Assembly: GCF_020781975.1 (NCBI RefSeq)
Contig: NZ_JAJGNI010000015.1
Coordinates: 1 to 44,217 of the forward strand
Length of the DNA: 44,217 nt
Direction of reading: 5' to 3'
Source: Microbacterium schleiferi
GTDB taxonomy: Bacteria > Actinomycetota > Actinomycetes > Actinomycetales > Microbacteriaceae
Translations under genes and position numbers: made by a program
Notes under the pieces: generated by a model
What the model was told of the DNA's origin: nothing
Database searches by the model: none
The model's input: only the letters and a program-made list of their open reading frames with translations
Shown: positions 1 to 9,978 of the stretch, piece after piece
How the letters are laid out: each line of letters starts with the position of its first letter
Numbering within the stretch: the first letter of the stretch is position 1

Positions 1-1
1 G

Positions 2-118
2 TCCGGTTCGGAGGGCGGCCAGCAGAAACCCACCCGGCGCAAGCCAGACAGGGCGCTGCTGGCCGACCCTACACGGAACATGCGACGAGCGCGAGGCCGG
101 GGCGCTAGACCCCGCTGA
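2..118 (+). other. possible 3' end of a gene cut by the window edge
   Basis: An open frame enters from the left edge and stops with TGA at 116-118. The 38 visible residues are basic and rich in Arg, Lys, Gly and Ala (for example KPTRRKPDRALL), as in a hydrophilic C-terminal tail. A second frame is also open to about position 172, so coding is not certain. No domain can be recognised from this fragment. Confidence 0.2.
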
Positions 119-224
119 CGCTACGGTGCAATTCGATCAATCGACCGTTCTAGTCAGCCCGTGTCGGCCCCTATAACGGGTGCTCTCGCGGCGCTCGAAC
201 TGACCCGTTCATCATGCCCGGCCA

Positions 225-246
225 CCGGCCCTGTGGTAGGGGCCGG
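225..246 (-). terminator. GC-rich hairpin downstream of the exporter operon
   Basis: Seven-base arms CCGGCCC (225-231) and GGGCCGG (240-246) enclose an 8-base loop. The hairpin lies about 40 bases past the stop codon at 287 of the minus-strand operon, where a terminator is expected. There is no T-tract, so the call rests on position and on the known tolerance of actinobacteria for terminators without a U run. The rest of 119-286 shows nothing recognisable. Confidence 0.35.
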
Positions 247-286
247 CACGAGTAATCCGTACCGGTGATTCGATGTCCATGCGGCG

Positions 287-706
287 CTACGGCTTCCACA
301 CCATGAGGACGACTATTGCGACCAGGCTGATGGTTGCGATGCCCGAGCTCGCCGCAGCGCGGATGTAGCGCTGCTTCGGTTCACGCCGTTCCGGGTGCAG
401 GTAGGTGGGGATGACGATCCCGAGTGTGAGGGCAACGGCGATCACATAAAGGATGAGGGAGCCCAGAACCCACGGGGTGGTGATGGAGAGGTCGTATTTC
501 GGGTCTGCCATGCCCATCACACCGAATCCGGTGACAACCACCAGCACGGACAGGTAGGTGAGGAGGAGGACGCTTTTCGCTGAGGCCGTGGCGCGGGCGG
601 CGTCTCCGGTGCGCAGCGCGCGCAGTCCGGTCATGGGGATGATGGCGATCGGGCCGATGATGAAGACCGCGGTGGCGACGTGCAGGATGCCGAACAGAAG
701 GTCCAA
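287..706 (-). CDS. four-helix integral membrane protein, DUF2269-like
   Basis: The 139-residue protein is nearly all membrane: helices lie at about residues 5-27, 45-68, 77-101 and 117-136, joined by short loops with a charged segment (HPERREPKQRY) before the last helix. This resembles small DUF2269-type membrane proteins, whose function is unknown. The start is TTG, supported by an AAAGGAA Shine-Dalgarno sequence 8 bases upstream. It follows the ABC ATPase by 30 bases on the same strand and is probably the last gene of the exporter operon. It could be an accessory subunit, but nothing in the sequence proves this. Confidence 0.7.
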   Translation of the reverse strand: MDLLFGILHVATAVFIIGPIAIIPMTGLRALRTGDAARATASAKSVLLLTYLSVLVVVTGFGVMGMADPKYDLSITTPWVLGSLILYVIAVALTLGIVIPTYLHPERREPKQRYIRAAASSGIATISLVAIVVLMVWKP

Positions 707-736
707 GAAAATTCCTTTGCTGGGGGCGGCGGGTAG

Positions 737-1432
737 TTAGGCGGCGGCAGAGACGGTGTCGACGAGTGTGCCGTCGACGAGGTTGACGACGCCGTGCATC
801 CGGGGAAGGTGGACGAGGTCGTGGGTGACGAGCAGCGTCGAGGTGTTCAGCTCGTCGGTGAGGCGCAGGATGAGTTCGATGATGCTGGCGCCGCGCTCCT
901 GGTCGAGCGCACTGGTGGGTTCGTCGACGAGAAGCGCGCTGGGGTCGTTCATCAGGGCGCGGGCGATGTTCACTCGCTGACGTTGCCCTCCGGAGAGCTG
1001 GTGGGGTCGTTTGTCTCGGTGGTCGGCGAGTCCGACCGCGTCTAGAAGCGTCTCGGCTCGTTTGGCCGCCTGGCCACGGTTTCGGCGGGAGTGGCGTGCG
1101 CCGAGCTCGTTCATGACGGACAGCTGCTCGAGCGCGGTCAGGGACGGGATGAGGTTGGACTGCTGGAAGACGATGCCGATTTTGTCCCGGCGGGTCTCAG
1201 TCGCTTCGCCGGGAGTGAGGCGGGTGGCGTCGATGTCGTCGATGATGACCTGCCCGCTGTCGGGGCGGATGAGGGTCGCCGCCACGGCGAGGAGGCTGGA
1301 TTTGCCGGAGCCGCTGGGGCCGGTGATGCCGGTGACGGTTCCTGGGTGAGCGGTGAGGCTGACCTGGTTGACGGCGGTGACGCGATTGTCGCCGTCGGGA
1401 AAGGTGAGGGTGATGTTGTCGAGGCGGATCAT
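737..1432 (-). CDS. ABC transporter ATP-binding protein, LolD/MacB type
   Basis: This 231-residue nucleotide-binding subunit powers the permease encoded just upstream. Walker A (GPSGSGKSS, about residues 38-46), Q-loop (VFQQSNLIPSL), signature LSGGQRQRV, Walker B (ALLVDEPTSALD) and switch His (LLVTHD) are all present and intact. The length and the SLTALEQL segment after the Q-loop fit the LolD/MacB/FtsE class, which works with FtsX-like permeases rather than importers. Its ATG overlaps the permease stop codon as ATGA (1429-1432), so the two are translationally coupled. The likely role is export or release of a lipophilic or peptide substrate at the membrane; the substrate cannot be read from the sequence. 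Confidence 0.9.
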   Translation of the reverse strand: MIRLDNITLTFPDGDNRVTAVNQVSLTAHPGTVTGITGPSGSGKSSLLAVAATLIRPDSGQVIIDDIDATRLTPGEATETRRDKIGIVFQQSNLIPSLTALEQLSVMNELGARHSRRNRGQAAKRAETLLDAVGLADHRDKRPHQLSGGQRQRVNIARALMNDPSALLVDEPTSALDQERGASIIELILRLTDELNTSTLLVTHDLVHLPRMHGVVNLVDGTLVDTVSAAA

Positions 1433-2499
1433 CGGTTGCTCCCGAGGGCGGTGAGGGGGTCGGCGGAGGTCACGGAGCGGAGCGCGAATGCGGCTCCAGC
1501 GAGGCCGAGCGTGATCATGATCACGCCGGGCAGCAGTGTCGTGAACGGGTTCAGGAGGAACGGCAGGGCTGTGCCGGCGAGGGTGCCGAAGAGGGTGACC
1601 AGACCCAACCCGATCCCTATCCCCAGAAGCAGCACGATCAGCGCCTGACCCAGCGCGTCCCGGACCAGCGAGGAGGTGCTGGCGCCGAGTGCTTTGAGCA
1701 CGGCGATGTCGCCCTTGCGTTGCATGGTCCAGACGGTGAAGAACGCGCCGATGACCAGACCCGAGATGCCGAACAGCATGGTGACCATCAACAGGAGGGA
1801 CCCGATCTCGGAGCGGAACGCGCTGAGCGCGGTCAACGACCCCAGGACGGTGTGGGAGACGGTCGAGGTCGCGGTGTCCACGGTCTCCCAGTCCGGGGAA
1901 CCGGTGACAGCGAGAACCGTCGCGTAAGCATCGGGGTTGCCAGTGGCTGCCGAGTAGGCCTGCCAGTCGGACAGGGTCATCTCCACTACGGGGGTGTGGC
2001 TGTACCAGGCATCGCCAGCGATCGTTTCGACCGTGTACGTTGTCCCGGCGATTGTCAGGTCATCTCCGGTAGCGACGGCGAGGTCTTTGGCTGCGGGAGC
2101 GGAGAGGCTCACCCGACCGTCCTGGGAGGGGGCGGTGGCGTTGAATCCGGGTTGCACACCGAAGATGGCGATCGCGATGCGGGCGTCGCCGGCCTCTGCC
2201 CGGGTCTGGCTGATCCCGATCGGTTCTGCCGAGGTGACGCCGGCCGCTGTGTCCCAGTCGGTGGTCTGCTGTTCGGTGATGGTGGAGTCGGAGAAGCTTG
2301 CGTCCGCGCCGTCCGTGGTGGGCGCAGAGAAGACGACCCGATCGGCTGGGATCGACAGGACGGCGGAGATGTTCTGGGTGGCAAGGCCGCCGGTCAGGCC
2401 GCTGAGGAACCCGACGAGAACGGTGATGAGGGCAACGACCGAACCGATCAAGACGAATCGGCCGCGGGCGAAGCGTAGGTCGCGGAGCGCGACGAACAT
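1429..2499 (-). CDS. ABC transporter permease, FtsX/MacB-like
   Basis: The 356-residue protein has the classic FtsX/MacB layout: one N-terminal helix (about 14-36), an extracellular domain of about 200 residues, then three C-terminal helices (about 235-260, 280-310 and 318-342). The start ATG is preceded by GGAAAGGAA, a good Shine-Dalgarno site. It is the first gene of a minus-strand unit with the ATPase and a small membrane protein, and it is divergent from the two-component system at 2663. In Gram-positive bacteria such pairs often act in antimicrobial-peptide resistance or envelope stress and are controlled by the neighbouring kinase and regulator. That role is inferred from context. Confidence 0.85.
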   Translation of the reverse strand: MFVALRDLRFARGRFVLIGSVVALITVLVGFLSGLTGGLATQNISAVLSIPADRVVFSAPTTDGADASFSDSTITEQQTTDWDTAAGVTSAEPIGISQTRAEAGDARIAIAIFGVQPGFNATAPSQDGRVSLSAPAAKDLAVATGDDLTIAGTTYTVETIAGDAWYSHTPVVEMTLSDWQAYSAATGNPDAYATVLAVTGSPDWETVDTATSTVSHTVLGSLTALSAFRSEIGSLLLMVTMLFGISGLVIGAFFTVWTMQRKGDIAVLKALGASTSSLVRDALGQALIVLLLGIGIGLGLVTLFGTLAGTALPFLLNPFTTLLPGVIMITLGLAGAAFALRSVTSADPLTALGSNR

Positions 2500-2662
2500 G
2501 AGATTCCTTTCCGGTCACCCGAGCTGGGGACACGTACCACTTTTCCTTTCTTGACCTGCGATCTCATCGCCCGCCCGCACAGACTTTGCCGACTGAAGGG
2601 TGGCTGGAGAAGTCATCCTTTCGGACGATGCCGTCGCCCTATCGATGCGTAGGATTCGGTCC
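2500..2662. promoter_or_regulatory. divergent control region, ABC operon and two-component system
   Basis: About 160 bases separate the permease start (2499, minus) from the preferred kinase start (2663, plus). Promoters for both units must lie here or within the first codons. A TATCGA segment near 2640 could be a -10 for the kinase if translation starts at 2663, but no convincing -35 or operator was seen. Confidence 0.4.
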
Positions 2663-3850
2663 ATGCCCCACACAGCTCTCACCCCCGTATTCGTGGGTCT
2701 GCGCACCGGGCTGCATGTACTTTTCGCTGCTCTCGCCGTTCTGGTCATCGTCCGCGCGGTGATCTCACCCACGGAGAGCAGCGTCGCCGCGATCGTCCTC
2801 ACGCTGGTGATGATCGCCACATACGGGGTCGGGGCGGTAAAGACCAGGACCACAGGTCAGAGTGCCCGCGCCCTGCGCCTGCTGTGGTTGGCGGCGCTCA
2901 CGCTCGAGTGGGTGGTCCTTTTGTGGCTGACACCCGAGGCCGCGTACCTCGTGTTCCCCCTGTTCTTCCTCTACCTCCATCTCCTCGGCCCCTGGTGGGG
3001 CGCTGCCGCGATCGTCGTCGCTACCGTGACTGCCATCTGTGCGCTTGGCATCCACAACGGATGGAGTCTCGCGGGAGTCGTCGGGCCACTAATCGGCGCA
3101 GGAGTCGCCCTCCTGATCGGTCTCGGCTACCAGGCTCTGGCCCGCGAGGCGCAACAACGCGAGACCCTCATGGGCGAGCTGCTCGCCACCCGAGGACAGC
3201 TCGCCGCAACCGAACACGAATCCGGAGTCCTCGCCGAACGCGCCCGGCTGGCCCGCGAAATTCACGACACCGTCGCGCAGGGCCTCTCCAGCATCCAGAT
3301 GCTCCTCTACGCCGCCGAAAGAGCCGACCCTGATCGCCCTGGCGCCGAACACATCCGCCTCGCCCGAGAGACGGCAGCCGGCAATCTTGCCGATGCACGC
3401 CGGTTCATCCGCGAACTCACCCCACCCGACCTTGACGACCGGGGACTCGGCGGGGCACTGCGGAGGCTCGCCGACTCCCAATGGGCAGCGCAAGGACTCC
3501 ACGTCAACGTGCGTGTATCCGACACGGTCGATCTGCCCATGCAGGTCCAGACGGCGCTCCTGCGAATCGCGCAGGGAGCCATCGCCAACGCCATCCAGCA
3601 CGCGCATGCCACCACCGCGACCATCACTCTCGCCGCCGATCACGAGCGACTTCAGTTCACCATCGCCGACGACGGTGAAGGCTTCGACCCCCACATCGCG
3701 ACCATCGGGTCGCGCGGGCGCTCAGATTCGTTCGGGCTCCAAGCGATTCGCGAACGCGCCGAACAACTCGGTGGCAGCCTCACCATCGACACCCACCCCG
3801 GCGGAGGAACGCAACTGACCGTCGAGCTCACTTTGGAGAAGTTCGCATGA
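2663..3850 (+). CDS. sensor histidine kinase, NarL/HisKA_3 type
   Basis: The membrane sensor has several N-terminal helices over the first 150 residues, a linker coiled coil (EAQQRETLMGELLATRGQL), a HisKA_3 phosphoacceptor motif (REIHDTVAQGLSSIQ, His at about residue 201) and a HATPase_c domain with N-box NAIQHAH and G-box DDGEGFDP. ATG 2663 is preferred because AGGA lies 8 bases upstream; the frame is also open from GTG 2600 and ATG 2645. The stop overlaps the response regulator start as ATGA (3847-3850). The expected role is to phosphorylate that regulator in response to an envelope signal, perhaps the substrate of the divergent ABC exporter. Its signal is unknown. Confidence 0.9.
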   Translation: MPHTALTPVFVGLRTGLHVLFAALAVLVIVRAVISPTESSVAAIVLTLVMIATYGVGAVKTRTTGQSARALRLLWLAALTLEWVVLLWLTPEAAYLVFPLFFLYLHLLGPWWGAAAIVVATVTAICALGIHNGWSLAGVVGPLIGAGVALLIGLGYQALAREAQQRETLMGELLATRGQLAATEHESGVLAERARLAREIHDTVAQGLSSIQMLLYAAERADPDRPGAEHIRLARETAAGNLADARRFIRELTPPDLDDRGLGGALRRLADSQWAAQGLHVNVRVSDTVDLPMQVQTALLRIAQGAIANAIQHAHATTATITLAADHERLQFTIADDGEGFDPHIATIGSRGRSDSFGLQAIRERAEQLGGSLTIDTHPGGGTQLTVELTLEKFA

Positions 3851-4473
3851 TCCGGCTTCTGATCGCCGATGACCATCCCATCGTCCGCGCCGGACTGGTA
3901 GCACTCTTCGCCCTCGAGGGGGACATAGACGTCATCGCGGAAGCTGCCACACCCGACGAAGCGGTTTCCGCCGCAGAACACAGCAACCCTGACGTCGTAC
4001 TGATGGATCTCCAGTTCGGCGCTCACGCCGCAATGACCGGAGCCGACGCGACACGGCGGATCCGTGCCCTCGACGCAGCCCCCTACGTGCTCGTACTCAC
4101 CAATTACGACTCCGACGCCGACATCCTGGGAGCCGTCGAAGCCGGCGCCAGCGGCTACCTCCTCAAAGACGCCCCACCCCACGAACTCGCCGCAGCCGTC
4201 CGGGCCGCCGCCGCAGGGGAAAGCGCCCTCGCTCCCGTCATCGCCTCAAGGCTTCTGAGCCGCATGCGAGCCCCCGAAGCAAGCCTCAGTAGTCGCGAGA
4301 TGCAGGTGCTTGAGCTCGTCGCGGCCGGCCACTCCAATACCGACATCGCAACCGAACTCTTCGTCAGCGAGACCACCGTCAAATCCCACCTCGCCCACAT
4401 CTTCACGAAACTCGCCGTCACCTCACGAACCGCAGCCGTCTCCACAGCCAGACAACGCGGCATCCTGCGCTGA
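3847..4473 (+). CDS. response regulator, NarL/LuxR family
   Basis: The 208-residue protein has an N-terminal receiver domain (acidic pair Asp8-Asp9, phosphoacceptor Asp54 in VVLMDLQ, conserved Lys in YLLKDA) and a C-terminal LuxR-type helix-turn-helix (LSSREMQVLELVAAGHSN, then VSETTVKSHLAHIFTKL). All key residues are present and the length is normal. It overlaps the kinase gene by four bases and forms a cognate pair with it. The divergent ABC operon is its most likely target; this is inferred from gene order. Confidence 0.93.
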   Translation: MIRLLIADDHPIVRAGLVALFALEGDIDVIAEAATPDEAVSAAEHSNPDVVLMDLQFGAHAAMTGADATRRIRALDAAPYVLVLTNYDSDADILGAVEAGASGYLLKDAPPHELAAAVRAAAAGESALAPVIASRLLSRMRAPEASLSSREMQVLELVAAGHSNTDIATELFVSETTVKSHLAHIFTKLAVTSRTAAVSTARQRGILR

Positions 4474-4670
4474 ACCTGCGTCACACCGTCATCCCGCGTG
4501 GCACCAAATTCGCAGCACGGTCGGGCAGCTGGTCGGCGCACGGATAGCTCGACTGGGTCCGTCCGATAACGGTGGATCTGATCTGGCGGTCATCAGGTGA
4601 TCCGGCTTTCGAATGCGATCGCGAAGTGGTTCAGTGCCGGCTTCGCCTGACCCCTTGACGCGACAGGGGA

Positions 4671-4698
4671 AGCGCCCCCGCCTCAAGGCGGAAGCGCT
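4671..4698. terminator. bidirectional hairpin between convergent genes
   Basis: Arms AGCGC..CCGCC and GGCGG..GCGCT pair with a 2x2 internal loop and a TCAA apex. The hairpin sits between the response regulator stop (4473) and the hydrolase stop (4725), which converge. No T-tract is present. The rest of 4474-4670 shows no gene. Confidence 0.55.
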
Positions 4699-4724
4699 CC
4701 CTCTGTCCGACTCGGTGAGACTGG

Positions 4725-6560
4725 TCAGTACACGACGGTTAGCGTGTTGGAGACCGAAATGATCGTCACGACGGCGGCGTTGATGAAGCCCCCGATATAC
4801 GGGTTGTTCGTCGCACGGTAAATTTTGCGCGAGATCACGGCCGAGACCGCCAGGATGAGGATGACCGGGAACAGCCAGATGCTGAAGATGCCGCCGAAGC
4901 CGGGGATGGTCTCACCGGTGATGAAGAACGTCGCATACTGGGCGATCACGAGTACGATCGGTGCGATCGCGTTTGCCAGGGCGAGCACCAGCGTATTGAG
5001 CCATTCCTTGCCGCGCAGCGTGAACCGGTTGAAGCCGTTGATTGCCACCGAGTTCGCGAGGAAGTACACGAGGAAGAACGGCACGTAGAGCAGGCCGATC
5101 CACAGCTTGTCCGCTCCGAACGCCTTGACGGCCACGACCCAGAACCGGAAGTCGGTCTTGAAGAAGTAGTCGAGCACGAAGACGATGCCGAATCCGGCCG
5201 CGACGACGACCGCTCCGAGGCCGATGCCGTGGAAGAACTTCCTCCAGCCGGGCAGAACCCCAGCGGCCCGCAGGTCGACGCTGTTCTTCTTGCCGAACGC
5301 GAAGTAGGAGACCGTCATGATGATCAGCCCCGCGACGCCGTTGATCGCCGCCCAAGTGGCGATGAAGAACACGGCGCCCTGGGTGAAGATCGTCGGCACG
5401 GCATTGAAAGCAATGCCCTGCATCACAGGCTGCTGGCTCAGCCAGACGTAGCTCCAGCCCGAGAACAGCGCCGAGACGACCAGGCCGCCCCAGAACCAGG
5501 CCAGGCCCTTGCGGCTCGTGGCCGCGAGCGGGGCGGGGTCGGTGACCCGGAGGCCGGCGAAGGCGCGGGTGCCGAGAAGCGCACGCGTGAAGGCAACCAG
5601 GAAGATGCCGAAGCCGATGAGACCGAACGCCGTCGCCGTCTCCTTGACCTGCCAGATCTGGGCGCTCGGCTCGATCGCGTTCGGCGCGGGGAAGACCCGC
5701 TCCCAGAACTCGACCTGGCTCCCGACCGTCGTCTTCGAGATCGTGCCCCACGGGTGCGTCTCCGCTGGGGTGTAGACGATGCGATCGGCGTCGCCCTCGG
5801 TGTAGAACTCACCGGCCGAGCGCGATTCTTCCTCAGCCGGGTCCACGCCGAAGTTCAGGAAGGACTGCGCGTTGGGGGTCGAGATGTACTCACGCGGCGG
5901 CGTCAGCGCGACACCCTCCGGGCTGTAGCTGCGGAAGAAGAACTCGTCATACTGGGCGGCGACCAGACCGACATCTCGCGTGCCGTAGATGTTCGTGTAC
6001 GCGCCGTCGGCATCGGTGTAGACAGGGTCATTGTCGACGAGGAAGACCGCGTCGATGAGCTGCTCGTCCGCCTCATTGTCGAGGGCGACCGAGAAGTTCG
6101 CGGCCCGCGCGCCGTTCGAGTGTCCGGACACGCCGATCATCTCCGGGTCGACGTACGGCAGATCGGCGACGAGCTTCACAACGTCGTACATGCCGGTGCC
6201 GCCGAGCTCGACCTGGCTGTTCACGAGCGGCGACGAGTTGCCGTGCCCATACATGTCGATCGATACGACGATGTAACCGCGTCGCGCAAGCTCGACATAG
6301 TTGGCATCCTGCATCTCGCGGTTGTTCCACCACCCGTGCGACACGATGATGGCGGGGGCCTGAGAATCAGCGGTCGCGGCATCCGGCTTGAACAGCAGGG
6401 CGCTGATCATCTGGCCCGACGGCGTCTCCCATCTCATGTCCTTCACTGCTACGGTTCCGGCGTTCGTCTGCACCGCGGATGCGACGATCGCGGACATCAG
6501 CATTAGCACCAGTGACAGCGCGAGCCAGAATGGGTTCCTTTTCAGGAAGGTTGCTTTCAT
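4725..6560 (-). CDS. membrane-bound alpha/beta hydrolase with C-terminal polytopic domain
   Basis: The 611-residue protein begins with a signal-anchor helix (about 10-32). An alpha/beta hydrolase domain follows, with the oxyanion region SHGWWNN, the nucleophile elbow GHSNG (Ser148) and a candidate catalytic His in ETHPWG near residue 280. The last 300 residues hold about eight transmembrane helices. The catalytic domain is therefore probably extracytoplasmic. A Shine-Dalgarno AAGGAG lies 11 bases before the ATG. It follows glpK by 60 bases on the same strand and so looks like the third gene of the glycerol operon. A lipase- or esterase-like role releasing glycerol or a glycerol ester is an inference from that position; the substrate is not visible in the sequence. 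Confidence 0.8.
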   Translation of the reverse strand: MKATFLKRNPFWLALSLVLMLMSAIVASAVQTNAGTVAVKDMRWETPSGQMISALLFKPDAATADSQAPAIIVSHGWWNNREMQDANYVELARRGYIVVSIDMYGHGNSSPLVNSQVELGGTGMYDVVKLVADLPYVDPEMIGVSGHSNGARAANFSVALDNEADEQLIDAVFLVDNDPVYTDADGAYTNIYGTRDVGLVAAQYDEFFFRSYSPEGVALTPPREYISTPNAQSFLNFGVDPAEEESRSAGEFYTEGDADRIVYTPAETHPWGTISKTTVGSQVEFWERVFPAPNAIEPSAQIWQVKETATAFGLIGFGIFLVAFTRALLGTRAFAGLRVTDPAPLAATSRKGLAWFWGGLVVSALFSGWSYVWLSQQPVMQGIAFNAVPTIFTQGAVFFIATWAAINGVAGLIIMTVSYFAFGKKNSVDLRAAGVLPGWRKFFHGIGLGAVVVAAGFGIVFVLDYFFKTDFRFWVVAVKAFGADKLWIGLLYVPFFLVYFLANSVAINGFNRFTLRGKEWLNTLVLALANAIAPIVLVIAQYATFFITGETIPGFGGIFSIWLFPVILILAVSAVISRKIYRATNNPYIGGFINAAVVTIISVSNTLTVVY

Positions 6561-6620
6561 GAGATCCCTACTCCTTCGTGTGGGTATCGGTGGGGTTTCG
6601 GTCTGAGCGAGTGTCGGGGG

Positions 6621-8138
6621 TCAGGTGTCCACGTCACCGTCCACCCAACCCATGGTCTTGGTGACCGCTTTCTTCCAGTTGCGGAAGAGCTGCTCGCGCT
6701 CGAGCAGCGGCATCGAGGGGTTCCAGCGCTGGGCCTCGCCCCAGTTCTCGGTGACGGAGTCCTGACCGCCCCAAAATCCGACAGCAATGCCGGCGGCGTA
6801 GGCCGCACCGAGGGCGGTGGTCTCGAGGATCTCGGGGCGCAGCACATCTACACCGAGCTGATCCGCCTGGAACTGCATGAGCAGCTCGTTGGCCACCATC
6901 CCGCCGTCGACGCGAAGCTCGGCCAGCGCGATGCCCGAATCCGCGTTCATCGCCTCGACTACCTCGCGCGTCTGATAAGCGGTGGCCTCCAGGGCCGCAC
7001 GGGCGATGTGCTGCGTCGTGACGTAGCGGGTGAGCCCGAGCAGAGCACCACGGGCATCCGGCCGCCAGTACGGGGCGAACAGTCCGGAGAACGCCGGCAC
7101 GAAGTACGCGCCGCCGTTGTCTTCGACCTCACGGGCCAGCGGCTCGATCTCTGACGCGTCCGAGAACATGCCGAGGTTGTCCCGCAGCCATTGCACGAGG
7201 GAGCCTGTGACGGCGATCGATCCCTCGAGCGCGTAGACGGCCGGGGCGTCCCCGATCTTGTAGCAGACGGTAGTGAGCAGTCCGTTCTCAGAGTGCACGC
7301 GCGTGGGGCCCGTGTTCAGCAGCAGGAAGTTCCCTGTTCCGTAGGTGTTCTTGGCCATGCCCTCGCTGAAGCAGGCCTGACCGAACATCGCTGCCTGCTG
7401 GTCCCCCAGAACTCCGGCGATCGGGACTCCGGGGAGCATCCCGTGCTCGCGACCGACACCGTAAACCTCAGACGAGGACCGGATCTGCGGGAGCATCGAC
7501 ATCGGGATACCCATGTCCGCCACGATCTGCTCGTCCCAGGCCAGAGTGTCGAGGTTCATCAGCATCGTGCGGGAGGCGTTGGTGACGTCGGTGACATGGA
7601 TGCCGCCCTCCACGCCGCCGGTGAGGTTCCAGAGGACCCAGGTGTCCACCGTGCCGAAGAGCAGGTCGCCGTCGTCGGCGGCCTGACGGGCGCCGACGAC
7701 GTTGTCCAGGATCCACTTCACCTTGGGGCCAGCGAAGTAGGTCGCCAGCGGCAGGCCGACGCTCGCCGTGTACCGATCGACCCCGTGCTCGCGCGAGAGG
7801 TCCTCGACGATCCGCTGCGTCCTCGTGTCCTGCCAGACGATGGCCCGGCACACGGGGACTCCGGTGTGGCGGTTCCAGACGATGGTGGTCTCGCGCTGAT
7901 TCGTGAGTCCGACCGCGGCAATGTCGCCGTGCGTCAGGTTCGCGCGGGTGAGCGCGAGTCCCACGGCCTCGCGCACGTTGTCCCAGATCTCGATGGCGTC
8001 GTGCTCGACCCATCCCGCCCGGGGGAAGTGCTGGAGATGCTCGAGCTGTCCACTGGCCACGATCGACGCCGAGTGGTCGAACACGATCGCGCGAGTGCTC
8101 GTCGTGCCCTGGTCGATCGACAATACGTATCGTGTCAC
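6621..8138 (-). CDS. glpK: glycerol kinase
   Basis: Glycerol kinase phosphorylates glycerol to sn-glycerol 3-phosphate in the cytoplasm. The 505-residue length is typical. The FGGY-family N-terminus ([15 protein letters not shown]), the LTNQRETT substrate-site motif, the [12 protein letters not shown] nucleotide loop and the C-terminal FGGY segment ([16 protein letters not shown]) are all present. It lies 50 bases downstream of glpD on the same strand, so product and next enzyme are co-expressed. No glpF-type facilitator gene is present in the window. A GlpK assignment is preferred over other FGGY kinases because of the close sequence pattern and the glpD neighbour. Confidence 0.96.
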   Translation of the reverse strand: MTRYVLSIDQGTTSTRAIVFDHSASIVASGQLEHLQHFPRAGWVEHDAIEIWDNVREAVGLALTRANLTHGDIAAVGLTNQRETTIVWNRHTGVPVCRAIVWQDTRTQRIVEDLSREHGVDRYTASVGLPLATYFAGPKVKWILDNVVGARQAADDGDLLFGTVDTWVLWNLTGGVEGGIHVTDVTNASRTMLMNLDTLAWDEQIVADMGIPMSMLPQIRSSSEVYGVGREHGMLPGVPIAGVLGDQQAAMFGQACFSEGMAKNTYGTGNFLLLNTGPTRVHSENGLLTTVCYKIGDAPAVYALEGSIAVTGSLVQWLRDNLGMFSDASEIEPLAREVEDNGGAYFVPAFSGLFAPYWRPDARGALLGLTRYVTTQHIARAALEATAYQTREVVEAMNADSGIALAELRVDGGMVANELLMQFQADQLGVDVLRPEILETTALGAAYAAGIAVGFWGGQDSVTENWGEAQRWNPSMPLLEREQLFRNWKKAVTKTMGWVDGDVDT

Positions 8139-8188
8139 GGGGTGCTCTCCATCGAAGCGTGTGAGGGGTGGGATGGGGGGATCGGCGA

Positions 8189-9928
8189 TCAGGGACGCGG
8201 CGACATGGCGGCGACTCCGGGGGCGGCCGCCCTGGCGCGCGCGGCCGCAGCGTCATCGCTCGTGCGCGCCGCAGCGGCGACCGCGTCGGCCACGGCGGTA
8301 TACGCCGCGACCTCCTCGTCGCGCCGCGCGTCTGACCAGCCCAATTCGCCGGCGACGATACGGGCGACCTCGGGAAGGGCCGCCAGCGCTTCGTCGGCGT
8401 ACTCGTAGACCATGCGGGTGCGACGGTGCATCACATCCTCCAGGTGCAGCGCACCCTCATGGCTGACGGCGTACGCGATTTCCGCGCGCAGATAGGCGGG
8501 CGCATGCTCAAGCGGGCGGGACATGGTCTCGTCGCGGTCGCAGATCTCGGCGATGTCGCGGATGTCGGAGCCGTACCGGTGCAGCAGGTGATCGACCATC
8601 GCCGCGTCCCAGCCGAACTGGCGTGCGAGGGCGCCCGGGGCGCCGTCGGTCGAAGGGCGCCCGCCCACGAGCGGGAGGGTCTGTGTGATCGATGGTCGCG
8701 CGGCGGCCGCTTCGGCGCCTAAGGCGAAGTCGACGGCATCCCGCGCCATGATCCGGTACGTGGTGAACTTGCCGCCGGCGATGACGGTCAACCCCGGGAC
8801 GGGCGAGGCGACCGCGTGCTCGCGCGACACCTTCTCTGATGCGGTGCCGTCCTTGGTGCCCGGCTGCAGCAGCGGGCGCAGCCCGGCCCACGTGCCGATG
8901 ATGTCGTCGTGTGTGAGCGCCTTTTCCAGCACCGCATTCGCCTCGTCGAGCACGTAGTTGATGTCGCGGGCGTGTGCGGCGGGATTGACGAGGTCTTCAG
9001 TCCAGGGGGTGTCGGTCGTGCCGATGACCCAGTACCGCGACCACGGGATCACGAAGAGGACGCTCTTCTTCGTCTGCAGGATCAGACCCGCGTCGCCCTC
9101 GATCCGGTCGCGGGGGACGACGATGTGTATGCCCTTGGAGGCCAGCACCCGCAGCCCGCCGGTCTCGCCGGCGAGAGCCTGAGACTGCTCGGTCCAGACA
9201 CCGGTTGAGCTGATGACATGGCGCGCCTTGACGGCGATCACGCGATCCGTCTCGAGGTCGCGCAGCAGCGCCCCGTCGACGACACCGGCGCCGTTCTTGG
9301 TCAGCTCCACCACCTGTATGCGCGTGGCCGCCTGTGCCCCGTACCCCGCCGCGGTGCGCACGAGTGTCGTGACGTATCTCGCGTCGTCCACCGTCGCGTC
9401 CCAGTACTCGATCGCCCCGACGGCCGCCCGCGCGCTGAGGTCCGGGAAGACCCGGTCGAGGTCGGCACGGCTGAGGTGGCGATGCCAGGGGAGGGCGCGC
9501 TTTCCCCGTCGGAGGGTCGCGAGCACGTCGTAGAGGGCGATGCCCGCGCCCACGAAGGCACGCTCCCATACCCGGTGGCGCAATGGGTAGAGGAACGGCA
9601 CGGGGCGCACTAGGTGAGGGGCCACGGTGGTCAGGAGGAGGTCGCGCTCGGCTAATGCCTCGAACACCAGCTTGAAGTCGAGCATCTGCAGGTAGCGGAG
9701 ACCCCCGTGCACGAGCTTGCTCGAGCGAGACGATGTTCCCGCGCCCCAGTCCTGCGCCTCGACTACCACGGTCTCGAGACCCCTACTCGCCGCATCGAGG
9801 GCGATGCCGGCACCGGTGATGCCGCCTCCGATCACCAGGACATCGAGCTCTCGCCCCGGTCGTGAGCTCTCGGATAGACGCGCGAGGGCGCGGTCGCGGG
9901 ATTCCTTCGTGAGGCGAGTGTCGAGCAT
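8189..9928 (-). CDS. glpD: FAD-dependent glycerol-3-phosphate dehydrogenase
   Basis: GlpD oxidises glycerol 3-phosphate to dihydroxyacetone phosphate and passes electrons to the quinone pool at the membrane. The FAD-binding motif [15 protein letters not shown] lies near residue 25, followed by the family signature [16 protein letters not shown], and the C-terminal DAO_C domain runs to the end. The frame is open further upstream to 10015, but ATG 9928 ([10 protein letters not shown]) gives the normal N-terminus and a length of 579 residues. The last 35 residues are Ala-rich and low in complexity. It is the first gene of the glpD-glpK-hydrolase unit and is divergent from the SorC-type regulator. 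Confidence 0.95.
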   Translation of the reverse strand: MLDTRLTKESRDRALARLSESSRPGRELDVLVIGGGITGAGIALDAASRGLETVVVEAQDWGAGTSSRSSKLVHGGLRYLQMLDFKLVFEALAERDLLLTTVAPHLVRPVPFLYPLRHRVWERAFVGAGIALYDVLATLRRGKRALPWHRHLSRADLDRVFPDLSARAAVGAIEYWDATVDDARYVTTLVRTAAGYGAQAATRIQVVELTKNGAGVVDGALLRDLETDRVIAVKARHVISSTGVWTEQSQALAGETGGLRVLASKGIHIVVPRDRIEGDAGLILQTKKSVLFVIPWSRYWVIGTTDTPWTEDLVNPAAHARDINYVLDEANAVLEKALTHDDIIGTWAGLRPLLQPGTKDGTASEKVSREHAVASPVPGLTVIAGGKFTTYRIMARDAVDFALGAEAAAARPSITQTLPLVGGRPSTDGAPGALARQFGWDAAMVDHLLHRYGSDIRDIAEICDRDETMSRPLEHAPAYLRAEIAYAVSHEGALHLEDVMHRRTRMVYEYADEALAALPEVARIVAGELGWSDARRDEEVAAYTAVADAVAAAARTSDDAAAARARAAAPGVAAMSPRP

Positions 9929-9978
9929 GGCGTTCCGTTCTTGAGGACCGGCGGAATCTCCCGCGGACAGCCTGAAGC

